A stretch of DNA of 7,429 bases from Armatimonadota bacterium (GTDB lineage: Bacteria > Armatimonadota > Zipacnadia > Zipacnadales > UBA11051): NCBI GenBank assembly GCA_003542955.1, contig DPJP01000232.1, positions 1-7,429 on the forward strand, written 5' to 3'. This document shows positions 1 to 6,093 of this stretch, piece by piece. Below the pieces are notes generated by a model. It did no database searches and was not told the DNA's origin. It worked only from the letters and a program-made list of their open reading frames with translations. Position 1 is the first letter of the stretch; each line of letters starts with the position of its first letter. The position numbers were made by a program, and so were the translations under genes.

Positions 1-298
1 GGTGCCCATATCAGCAGTTCTGAAGTTTGTACAACTCTTGCCATTGACCTGCCCCCGTTCTTTGAGCCAGTTAGAGTGAGAGAGATATTGCCGTGCCGCT
101 GTGTGGGCGGAGGGAGGGCGTAGCCCGACCGGAGCCCACACAGCGCGCGGCCTCGCCATGGTTGCGCATCCGGAATGCTATGATGGCCCACCCATAGCGC
201 AAGCCAAGAAAGACAAGGAGACCCTATCTCTGCCAAAACCAGAGAAAAACAGCAGCGTCGGGGGCGCGTGTCGCAGTGTCAACCTGAACGCGGTCACC
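1..298. other. Non-coding region downstream of the operon
   Basis: I see no supported gene on either strand in these 298 bases. The first 90 bases are less GC-rich than the rest. A long inverted repeat lies at 97-145. On the minus strand just after the methyltransferase stop there are T-runs (around 246-250 and 235-238) but no convincing GC stem in front of them, so a classical terminator is not demonstrated. Confidence 0.5.
97..145. repeat. Perfect 12-bp inverted repeat, REP-like hairpin
   Basis: CGCTGTGTGGGC (97-108) is exactly complementary to GCCCACACAGCG (134-145). The 25-base loop contains a second small stem, GGGC (116-119) with GCCC (123-126). No T-run follows on either strand, so it is not a standard intrinsic terminator. 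It could be a repetitive extragenic palindrome, a processing or stability hairpin at the end of the operon, or part of a small mobile element. Only one copy is in this window. Confidence 0.7.
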
Positions 299-1027
299 CT
301 ACCGCTTCTCTGCCACCACCAGGAAGTACGGTACGTGTAGAAACGGCGACCAGGTGTCGGGCGTCGAGGCGATCCGTTGCCGGTCCGTGGCCACCTGCCG
401 GCGCTCGTCGTCCGTGAGATCAAGCCCTTCGAGAAGGCCCACCGCCTCCGCCTCCGCGGTCCGCGGAACGTGGGCAAGCTCCACCCAGACCTCCAGCCCC
501 GCGCGTTCGCACAACTCCGGCAGCCGCCGGCCGACGAGTGGCTCGGCACCGCAACGGGAGAGCGCATTCAGCCACAACTGGCGCAGGCCGAGGTCGGGAT
601 ACTCCATCATGCCGCCGTAGTCGGGCTCGACGGCGACCAGCGCGCCTCCGGGGGCCAGCACCCGAACCGCCTCGCCAACGGCCGCGGCCAGGTGACGCAC
701 CCATAGCAGCGTGTTGTGGGCGAACACCAGGTCGAAGCTGCCGGCCACGAACGGGAGCCTCACTGCGTCCGCACACACGCCAACCGCACCATCGGGGATA
801 CTCGCGACAAACGGGTGGGGGGCGGTGTCGATGGCGACTATCGGCCCCCGCACCCGCCTTTGGAGTTCGGGTGTCACGACGCAGTGGCCCGCGCCCAGCT
901 CCAGTACGCGCTCGCGGAGGCCAATTCCGGCCCTGCGCAGTGCCCGTGAGCGTGGCCCCTGCAGCCACTCGGCCAGGGCGACGGCCTGCTCAAGTGGCGG
1001 GAGATCGGCGCGACCGTCACCGCCCAC
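299..1027 (-). CDS. Class I SAM-dependent methyltransferase (Methyltransf_11 type)
   Basis: This is a 242-residue Rossmann-fold methyltransferase. Motif I is VLELGAGHCVVT (41-52) and the acidic end of strand 2 is VAIDTAP (64-70). CADAVRLPFVAGSFDLVFAHNTLLWV (85-110) covers the loop after strand 3 and motif II. VRVLAPGGALVAVEPDYGG (121-139) is motif III. The first 38 or so residues form a helical cap, and a helical insert and C-terminal strand follow (LVVAEKR). The length is normal for small-molecule or peptide methyltransferases of this class. The start is a GTG six bases after the stop of the DUF2207-like gene, with GGTGAGG just upstream overlapping that stop, so it is probably translated with it. 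Substrate is unknown; modification of the neighbouring tail (for example S-, N- or C-terminal methylation) is inference from position. It appears to be the last gene of the cluster. Confidence 0.9.
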   Translation of the reverse strand: MGGDGRADLPPLEQAVALAEWLQGPRSRALRRAGIGLRERVLELGAGHCVVTPELQRRVRGPIVAIDTAPHPFVASIPDGAVGVCADAVRLPFVAGSFDLVFAHNTLLWVRHLAAAVGEAVRVLAPGGALVAVEPDYGGMMEYPDLGLRQLWLNALSRCGAEPLVGRRLPELCERAGLEVWVELAHVPRTAEAEAVGLLEGLDLTDDERRQVATDRQRIASTPDTWSPFLHVPYFLVVAEKR

Positions 1028-1033
1028 GCAGCC

Positions 1034-2851
1034 TCACCGCCCCCCACCGGCACAGGCACATGCACACGCGCAGCCCGCGCATGCGCATGCACACCCGCCG
1101 CCACCCCCGCCACCGCTCGAGCCGGAGCTTTCGGCCATCGAGCTGATGATGTCCATGCCGACCTTGTCCACACCGGCGAGGCTGATACCGCCGCGGTCGA
1201 CAAGCCCCACGCTGACAGGGTCGAGCGTGTTGGCAACGCCGCTGCTGACCTTCTGCGACCAGCCGGCGAAGGACGCAGCCACGTCGGAGAAACTGGTTGC
1301 GTTGCCCGGCGCGGATGGCGTCGGCATCGAGATGCCCGGGCCGGAGGAAGGTGTGCCCACATGCGACCAGGTGGGGTGATAGTGATAGCCTCGCTGATGC
1401 CAGCCGTCGAACTGATCGTTGCAGTTGTCTGCCATCATCAGCCACAACAGGTTGTTGTCGACGAACTCATCGCGTTTCTCGATTTCGCCGATCTCCTTGG
1501 CCTGCTGCCAGGCCTTGTTGACGATTGAGAGATAGTACTCCTTGGTCTGCTCGAGGTCGAAGCCGGCCATGCGCTTGGCGGTGTTCTCGACCAGGTGCTT
1601 CATCGCCTTGGAGAAGTCGACATCCTTGACGGGTTTGCGGGCGTTTTCAGCAATGATGTCGAGGAACGGCTGCTCGTAGCCGCGGACGACGGTTCCGTTG
1701 TCTTTCGCGCGCTTGCGTCGCTCGGTGCGGTCCGTCCGGTAGTCGGGCACGATGTCGAGGGTCAACGGATCATCATCGACCATCGTGATGAGACGCTTCT
1801 TGAGCATCCCGAAGATCACCATCGTCATCACGCGCCCCAGCGGCTGCTCGAGCAACACGGCGGCCTCCGGCACGCCCAGCCCGCGCTTGATCCCTCCGCC
1901 GGCTACCGATTCAATCGGGGGCAGGTAGCCTCTGCGCTTGGCCTTCGTGTAACGCTCGCCCAGCACCCAGATCAAGGGCAGTGTGGGGATGAACAGCGCC
2001 TCCAGCGCCGGCCCCAGGATCGGCATCGACCACACGATGATGGTCCCGATGATGAGCGGGATGAACAGACAGGTACCCGTCCCGCCGGTGAATCGGTAGA
2101 AGAAGATGCCGAAGGCAATCAGGAGAATGAAGCCGATGTAGAAGCGCGTGAGGGAGGCCTCAGTCCACCACTTCCATAGCAGGCCGAGCCTTGTCATGCT
2201 CACTACGTGTTCCATGTCGCGCTTGGGGAAGGAAACCCCGACATCGTGGCTGGTATCGACACGGGTATCCTCGAAGAGCCAGACCACGGCCTTCTTGCTC
2301 TCCAGATCGAACTTCTGCGTGAAGTTGACGCCCTGGTGGAGGATCTCATCCAGCTCGATGTTCTTGGTCAGGTAGACGGCAACCTCGAGCTTGGTCGTGT
2401 CCGTCAGGAGGCTTCCGTCAAACCACGTCGGCGTGATCTGGTAGGAGGCATACTCCGCGTCGGTGGTATCCTGATAGACCATGTTTGGGATGCTGAAGGT
2501 GATCTCGAAGACGCCCGTCTCCCCGGGCGCGATCGGCGGAGTGAGCGGCACCTCGACGCCGGGCTTGACATACTCGGAGTTGCGGATGGTGCTCAACTGG
2601 ACGCCGTTGAGACTGGCGGTCATGTTGGATATGCTGTAGTTGTAGTTGGGCATGCCGACATCGACGATATCGATGGCGTCGGCGCCGTCATTGCAGTGGA
2701 AGGTGATCTTGTACTGAATGACCACCGACGCGTCGGGCTGTATCTGGTTGTGCATCTCCATCTCGGGGACGGAGAAGGAGTAGTTCTGCGCGCCGGCCAC
2801 CGCGCACAGGCCGATGGCGAGCATCGCGATCAGCAGTGCATTCATCTTCAT
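1034..2851 (-). CDS. DUF2207-like membrane protein with C-terminal Cys-Ala repeat tail (candidate modification substrate)
   Basis: This product has 605 residues. A signal peptide (about 1-21, AGA/Q cleavage) precedes a beta-rich extracytoplasmic domain (22-230). Three membrane helices follow, near 235-254, 260-279 and 281-297, and then a basic segment (KAKRR, 303-307) that places the rest in the cytoplasm. Residues of about 323-368 (GLGVPEAAVLLEQPLG through FGMLKKRLITMVDDD) resemble the winged-helix-like region of DUF2207 proteins, and the overall layout fits that family. A low-complexity linker leads to seven Gly (580-586), then CACACAG-CACACACAG (587-602) and GGR. Seven Cys alternate with Ala at the extreme C terminus. 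The start overlaps the stop of the pseudo-radical SAM gene, with only a weak AGGTGG upstream, as expected for coupled translation. Function is unknown; the tail next to SPASM genes suggests it is post-translationally modified. The family call is by eye. Confidence 0.88.
   Translation of the reverse strand: MKMNALLIAMLAIGLCAVAGAQNYSFSVPEMEMHNQIQPDASVVIQYKITFHCNDGADAIDIVDVGMPNYNYSISNMTASLNGVQLSTIRNSEYVKPGVEVPLTPPIAPGETGVFEITFSIPNMVYQDTTDAEYASYQITPTWFDGSLLTDTTKLEVAVYLTKNIELDEILHQGVNFTQKFDLESKKAVVWLFEDTRVDTSHDVGVSFPKRDMEHVVSMTRLGLLWKWWTEASLTRFYIGFILLIAFGIFFYRFTGGTGTCLFIPLIIGTIIVWSMPILGPALEALFIPTLPLIWVLGERYTKAKRRGYLPPIESVAGGGIKRGLGVPEAAVLLEQPLGRVMTMVIFGMLKKRLITMVDDDPLTLDIVPDYRTDRTERRKRAKDNGTVVRGYEQPFLDIIAENARKPVKDVDFSKAMKHLVENTAKRMAGFDLEQTKEYYLSIVNKAWQQAKEIGEIEKRDEFVDNNLLWLMMADNCNDQFDGWHQRGYHYHPTWSHVGTPSSGPGISMPTPSAPGNATSFSDVAASFAGWSQKVSSGVANTLDPVSVGLVDRGGISLAGVDKVGMDIISSMAESSGSSGGGGGGGCACACAGCACACACAGGGR
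1040..1114 (-). repeat. Coding repeat: poly-Gly followed by Cys-Ala alternation
   Basis: This stretch encodes Gly580 to Gly604 of the DUF2207-like protein. The Cys-Ala part is 1049-1093. Cys is encoded four times by TGT and three times by TGC, and Ala by GCA, GCG and GCC; the Gly codons also vary (GGG, GGC, GGT). The mixture of synonymous codons argues that the protein pattern is maintained by selection and is not a fresh nucleotide-repeat expansion. The pattern splits into a three-Cys unit and a four-Cys unit separated by Gly593. Confidence 0.9.
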
Positions 2852-4137
2852 CTGGCGCCACCTGCCTCGTCATAGCTCCAGCTCTGTGGGTCCTGTGGGC
2901 AATCGACTGCATGGATCTGCAGCTCGGGGCAATCACAGGTGTGTACCGGGGCCTTCAGCCGCTCGCGGTACCGGGTGAAGCACTGATTGCCCCAGATGCG
3001 CGCCCAGGGATCAGTGAGGATGTTCCCCGCGCATGTCGCCGGCCCGCGGGGGGGCAGTACCGACCCATCCGCCTCTATACGCACGGCGATGTCGCCCGCC
3101 GTGCGTGGCCCCGCGCAGACCTGCTCGACCAGTGAGCGTGCCGGGTTGTAGCGCACCGGCGGCGCCCACAGGTAGCGGCCGAACAGGTCGTCCGCGGCTT
3201 CCTCCATGATCACGGCGACCTGCGGCAGGCTTCGGGCAGGCAGCGCCCCGGCCGCATCGGCCTCCGCGTCATCATTCAGGCACGCAAGGGCGTAGAAGAC
3301 CACATTGACGACTCCGCGCTCGGCGAGGCTCTCGGCCACATCATCGAGCACCCAGGCATTGTCATCAACGATCGCGACCTGCGCGACGGGGCATAGCTCC
3401 AGTTCGCGGCACTGCTCGAAGGCCGCCAGCGCCCTCGCATGGTCGCCATCGCCTGCCAGCGCATCATGGATGGCCACTTCGTCGCTGAGGTAGAGCACGT
3501 CCAGGTGGTCGAGCCCCGCCATGGCAGCATCGCCGATCAACTCCGGCGACACCCAGCTCGCCACCGTCCGCATACCCGCAATCATGCCGATGTCCTCGGC
3601 CGCCTCGACAATAGCGCGCACCTGTGATGTGTCTGCGCGCGGATCCACCATGATGTTCGCGTGTGGCACCCCGACATCCCAGAGCCTGCGCATGATCTCG
3701 CGGGCGGTGTCAGCGTCCGTCTGCACGATATCCGCACGCAGCGGAGCCGAGAGCTGCCGCTCCCACTCCGTCGCTCCGGCTCCGCCGAGGTTCGATATCG
3801 GGTAGTTGTCGCCCGGCGCGGCAAGGTCGTCGATGATCTGCTGCACGAGGCTCAGGTCGGCGATGATACGCTCATTGCTCACATCGCGGAAGGCTCGCTT
3901 GACATCGGCACTGATGGCCTCGATCCCGCGGCCCTCGAGGATACCGTGCGCCATGAGCACCCCGACGGGCGACAGCGCCGCCGCCTCGGAGGCGTTGGCC
4001 ATCAGCATGCCGCCGCCGTCGGGGTCAACCCGCAGGTGAAAGCGCGTCGGCCACTCCCCGACGAGTTGCTCGTAGTGCAGCACGTCCCCGGGTTTCGGCG
4101 GCCCGAAGCCCTTCCGTGTGGGGCCATCAGTTGCCAT
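2848..4137 (-). CDS. Degenerate radical SAM/SPASM paralog with RRE domain, lacking the cluster motif (probable pseudoenzyme)
   Basis: This 429-residue protein parallels the upstream radical SAM enzyme along its length. Its N-terminal PqqD-like segment (TRFHLRVDPDGGGMLMANAS, residues 31-50, to about 105) matches the RRE of the neighbour. A barrel-like middle follows, with LWDVGVPHANIMVD (152-165) standing where the active enzyme has LYAIGVPYIIFTGGEP. The C terminus matches the SPASM start: RIEADGSVLPP (353-363) against CIEPNGDVLPC, and AGNILTDPWARIW against AGNLLADDWATIW. The CX3CX2C loop is absent and GGEP is lost. The Cys after GX4 has become Pro363. Cysteines remaining near the end are 369, 401, 403 and 413. 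It therefore cannot bind the radical SAM cluster in the usual way. It is likely a non-catalytic partner that binds substrate or enzyme. Its TGA overlaps the ATG of the membrane protein gene (ATGA). Confidence 0.85.
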   Translation of the reverse strand: MATDGPTRKGFGPPKPGDVLHYEQLVGEWPTRFHLRVDPDGGGMLMANASEAAALSPVGVLMAHGILEGRGIEAISADVKRAFRDVSNERIIADLSLVQQIIDDLAAPGDNYPISNLGGAGATEWERQLSAPLRADIVQTDADTAREIMRRLWDVGVPHANIMVDPRADTSQVRAIVEAAEDIGMIAGMRTVASWVSPELIGDAAMAGLDHLDVLYLSDEVAIHDALAGDGDHARALAAFEQCRELELCPVAQVAIVDDNAWVLDDVAESLAERGVVNVVFYALACLNDDAEADAAGALPARSLPQVAVIMEEAADDLFGRYLWAPPVRYNPARSLVEQVCAGPRTAGDIAVRIEADGSVLPPRGPATCAGNILTDPWARIWGNQCFTRYRERLKAPVHTCDCPELQIHAVDCPQDPQSWSYDEAGGAR

Positions 4138-4148
4138 CGTCGATCCGG

Positions 4149-4155
4149 CCTCCTT
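4149..4155 (-). promoter_or_regulatory. Strong ribosome binding site deciding the start of the pseudo-radical SAM gene
   Basis: The minus strand reads AAGGAGG, 11 bases before the ATG at 4137, inside the 26-base gap after the radical SAM stop. It supports the 429-residue product over a frame extension starting at 4293, which would overlap the upstream gene by 130 bases. Confidence 0.8.
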
Positions 4156-4163
4156 GTACGGCC

Positions 4164-5612
4164 TCAACCCGGCACGCCGCACGTGCCGGAGGACCGTTGA
4201 CTTGTCTGAGTGTGCTCGCGGCGTTCGAGCCGACACCCGCCGCCGCAGGTTGTCAGGTGCGCGCATCCCACGCACTGCCCGGGGAGGCCGCACTCCGCGG
4301 GCTGCTCGCGCCGGTGACGGAAGGAGCGGAACAGCCCGCTCTCCCAGATGGTTGCCCAGTCATCGGCAAGCAGATTGCCCGCGGGTACATAGTACGACTG
4401 GCACGGCAGCACGTCGCCGTTGGGCTCGATGCAGACCGAATACTCCGCGGCATTGCAGGTGCGCACGCCCAGGCCTAACTCGACGGGCGACAGACGGCAG
4501 TAGCGCGTGGGGGTGTACCACAGGAACCGCATACCCAGTTCCCCCGCGCGGTCCCGCACGCCTTCGAGCACCGGTCCGAGCGTGGATTCGTCCAGTGCCG
4601 CCGGGTGCCGGGCGCCGCAGCCGGAGTAGATCATCCCGTTCATCGCGAAGGTCTTCAGCCCCAGCGAGTGGAGGAAATCGACCATCCGCGCCGCCTCGTC
4701 CACATTGTCGGCGATCAGCGTCGTGTTGGTCAGCGTGTGCAGACCGCACTCGAGCGCAGTGCGGACACCCGTCACGGTTTCCTCGAATGCCTCCGCCCCG
4801 ACCATCGCGTTGTGCAGTTCCGGGCGTTGCGAGTTGAGTGTTACCTGCACGTGGTCGAGGCCGGCTCCCGCGAGGGCGCTGCTGAAGCCCCGGTCGGCCA
4901 GCCGCCGCCCATTGGTATTGACGCCGGTGATCTGCCCCGTCTGCTCCGCACAGGCGACTAACTCGACCAGTGCCGGGTGCAGCGTGGGCTCGCCCCCGGT
5001 GAAGATGATGTAGGGGACACCAATGGCGTAGAGCTTCTCGATCACCTGTCGCCACTGTGCCGCGGGCAGCGACGGCATCCCCCTGCGGCCGGGCTCGTTG
5101 TAGCAGTGCGAGCAGTTGTTGTTGCACGCGTAATGCAGCGCAAGATCGGCCTTGTAGGGCGCATGAGCACGGACCGAGAGCGGTGACGGCTGTGGCAGGC
5201 TCACTGCGCAGGTGCGGCAGCCCTGTGTGGGGCGCTTGACCGCCGATATGCTCGCCCGTACCAGCCGCAGCTGCCGCTCAAGCTCATCCGCGCCCGCGTG
5301 CGGGTAGCGAACACAGAGCAGTGACAGGGCGCGATCGTGGTCTACCTCGTCGAGTACCAGCTTCGCCGTCTCCGCGTGTACCGGCTGCAGATAGAGCGTC
5401 TCGACGGCGTTGATGAACAGCAGGCCGCTGCCGTCGGCATGGAGCCGCAGGTGCAGGCGGAGCCGCTGGCTCTCGTCATCGAGGCGGTAGGTGTAGAGCC
5501 CCGGTGTGTGGATGTCGGGCGCGGCGGCGGCCTTCAGACGCTCGCGGAGGCGGTCGTAGTCGGCGCGGACGGCTCCGGCCAGGCGGCCCAGCAGCGCCCC
5601 GGCCGTTCTCAC
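4164..5612 (-). CDS. Radical SAM/SPASM peptide-modifying enzyme with N-terminal PqqD-like RRE domain
   Basis: This product has 482 residues from the GTG at 5612. Residues of about 50-125 resemble a PqqD-like RiPP recognition element: HLRLHADGSGLLFINAVE, then a helical stretch ending in ERQLRLVRASI. A Cys pair follows (Cys132, Cys135). The radical SAM core starts near residue 155 with the CNNNCSHC cluster motif (Cys163, 167, 170), then GGEP at 206-209 and a VNTNGR strand at 231-236. The C-terminal SPASM domain is complete in pattern: Cys386, then Cys394, G399-X4-Cys404, then Cys447-X2-Cys450-X5-Cys456-X3-Cys460 and a last Cys478. Such enzymes cleave S-adenosylmethionine to a 5'-deoxyadenosyl radical and modify peptides, for example by thioether or C-C cross-links. 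The neighbouring Cys-Ala tail protein is the obvious candidate substrate. Length and domain order are normal for RRE-fused SPASM enzymes. The exact reaction cannot be read from sequence. Confidence 0.92.
   Translation of the reverse strand: MRTAGALLGRLAGAVRADYDRLRERLKAAAAPDIHTPGLYTYRLDDESQRLRLHLRLHADGSGLLFINAVETLYLQPVHAETAKLVLDEVDHDRALSLLCVRYPHAGADELERQLRLVRASISAVKRPTQGCRTCAVSLPQPSPLSVRAHAPYKADLALHYACNNNCSHCYNEPGRRGMPSLPAAQWRQVIEKLYAIGVPYIIFTGGEPTLHPALVELVACAEQTGQITGVNTNGRRLADRGFSSALAGAGLDHVQVTLNSQRPELHNAMVGAEAFEETVTGVRTALECGLHTLTNTTLIADNVDEAARMVDFLHSLGLKTFAMNGMIYSGCGARHPAALDESTLGPVLEGVRDRAGELGMRFLWYTPTRYCRLSPVELGLGVRTCNAAEYSVCIEPNGDVLPCQSYYVPAGNLLADDWATIWESGLFRSFRHRREQPAECGLPGQCVGCAHLTTCGGGCRLERREHTQTSQRSSGTCGVPG
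4169..4189 (-). repeat. Perfect 8-bp hairpin at the end of the radical SAM gene
   Basis: CCGGCACG (4169-4176) and CGTGCCGG (4182-4189) are exact inverted repeats around a 5-base loop. The hairpin lies within the last codons of the radical SAM gene, two bases before its stop, and about 13 bases before the AAGGAGG of the next gene. There is no T-run, so it is not a classical terminator. It might stabilise the mRNA or tune coupling between the two genes, or it may be a chance effect of GC-rich coding. Confidence 0.5.
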
Positions 5613-5944
5613 CACTTGGGCTCCTCCTCGATCTGGTAGGAGGTTCCGCAATAGGGGCACTTCACGAACACGGCGCCCGCCTGGACTGAGACGCTCTCGG
5701 AATCCAGCGTCGCACCGCAGGCCTTGCAGCTCAACTGCTCGGTCTGCACGTCTCCGGAGAGGTCGATCTGCTGGACAATCTTCTTCTCGGGCGTCTTCAT
5801 CCGGGCAAAGTAGACCAGTCCGGCGGCTACGCCAAGCAGGATCACGCCCGTGATGATGCGGCCGATGGAGCCCTGTGATCCCATGATCCACATGAGACCG
5901 AACAGACCGGCGAAAACTGCCAGGAGGTACGAGACAATGTGCAT
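5609..5944 (-). CDS. Small membrane protein with C-terminal zinc ribbon
   Basis: From the ATG at 5944 the product has 111 residues. Two hydrophobic helices are visible, at about residues 2-21 and 28-47, followed by a charged linker and a compact CX2C...CX2C ribbon (Cys73, Cys76, Cys96, Cys99). The ribbon would bind zinc or iron, and the tail is acidic (IEEEPKW). I do not recognise a named family. A GTG at 5977 with AGAGGAG 5 bases upstream would add 11 basic residues (122 residues in all). The ATG has no clear ribosome binding site but begins exactly at the hydrophobic segment, so the start is unsettled. The stop codon overlaps the GTG start of the radical SAM gene (GTGA), implying coupled translation. 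With the ribbon probably on the cytoplasmic side, it could be a membrane-side partner of the modification enzymes. That role is inference from position only. Confidence 0.8.
   Translation of the reverse strand: MHIVSYLLAVFAGLFGLMWIMGSQGSIGRIITGVILLGVAAGLVYFARMKTPEKKIVQQIDLSGDVQTEQLSCKACGATLDSESVSVQAGAVFVKCPYCGTSYQIEEEPKW
5621..5629 (-). promoter_or_regulatory. Ribosome binding site deciding the GTG start of the radical SAM gene
   Basis: GAGGAGGAG on the minus strand, inside the last codons of the zinc-ribbon gene, lies 8 bases before the GTG at 5612. It supports that start and rules against the much longer upstream extension of the frame. A second GTG one codon earlier (5615) is also possible. 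Confidence 0.75.
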
Positions 5945-6093
5945 AGTGGGTGGTGTTCGGCGCGGATGCAGCTGCACGCCGGCTCCTCTCATCCGGGTTG
6001 GCGCCCTGAGGCGGTGTCCGTATCGTGTTCGCCGCCGAGGCAGCTATGTCCTGCCCGTGCGGGTCGCCGGGTGAGGACGCTCCGCGGCGCCGC
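5945..6093 (-). other. Intergenic gap upstream of the zinc-ribbon/radical SAM operon
   Basis: No gene is seen in these 149 bases. This is the only sizeable gap in the minus-strand series before the radical SAM genes, so it is the most likely place for their promoter, but I could not find a convincing -35/-10 pair. A 10-base palindrome (GCGGCGCCGC, 6084-6093) sits directly after the TIGR04076 stop, without a following T-run, so it is not a classical terminator. An AGAGGAG at about 5983-5989 precedes a possible GTG start at 5977 for the next gene. Confidence 0.4.

Noticed and set aside
230..298. Intrinsic terminator after the methyltransferase gene
   Set aside because: T-runs are present on the minus strand, but the upstream sequence forms only weak stems of four or five pairs with large loops.
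1034..1036. TGA at the end of the Cys-rich tail read as selenocysteine
   Set aside because: No convincing SECIS hairpin was seen downstream, and a GTG with a plausible ribosome binding site follows at once. Kept only as a low-interest finding.
1050..1093. Alternating purine-pyrimidine stretch (Z-DNA-forming potential)
   Set aside because: The alternation follows automatically from coding Cys-Ala repeats with TGY GCN codons, so no separate DNA function is needed to explain it.
2207..2875. Plus-strand open frames such as 2207-2875, 1595-2179, 3661-4200, 4118-4837 and 6443-7327
   Set aside because: All lie opposite well-supported minus-strand genes, have compositions typical of antisense frames in GC-rich DNA (Arg-, His- or Asp-rich) and show no family motif.
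4138..4293. N-terminal extension of the pseudo-radical SAM gene to 4293
   Set aside because: It would overlap the SPASM end of the upstream gene and is Arg-rich out-of-frame sequence. AAGGAGG before the ATG at 4137 supports the shorter product.
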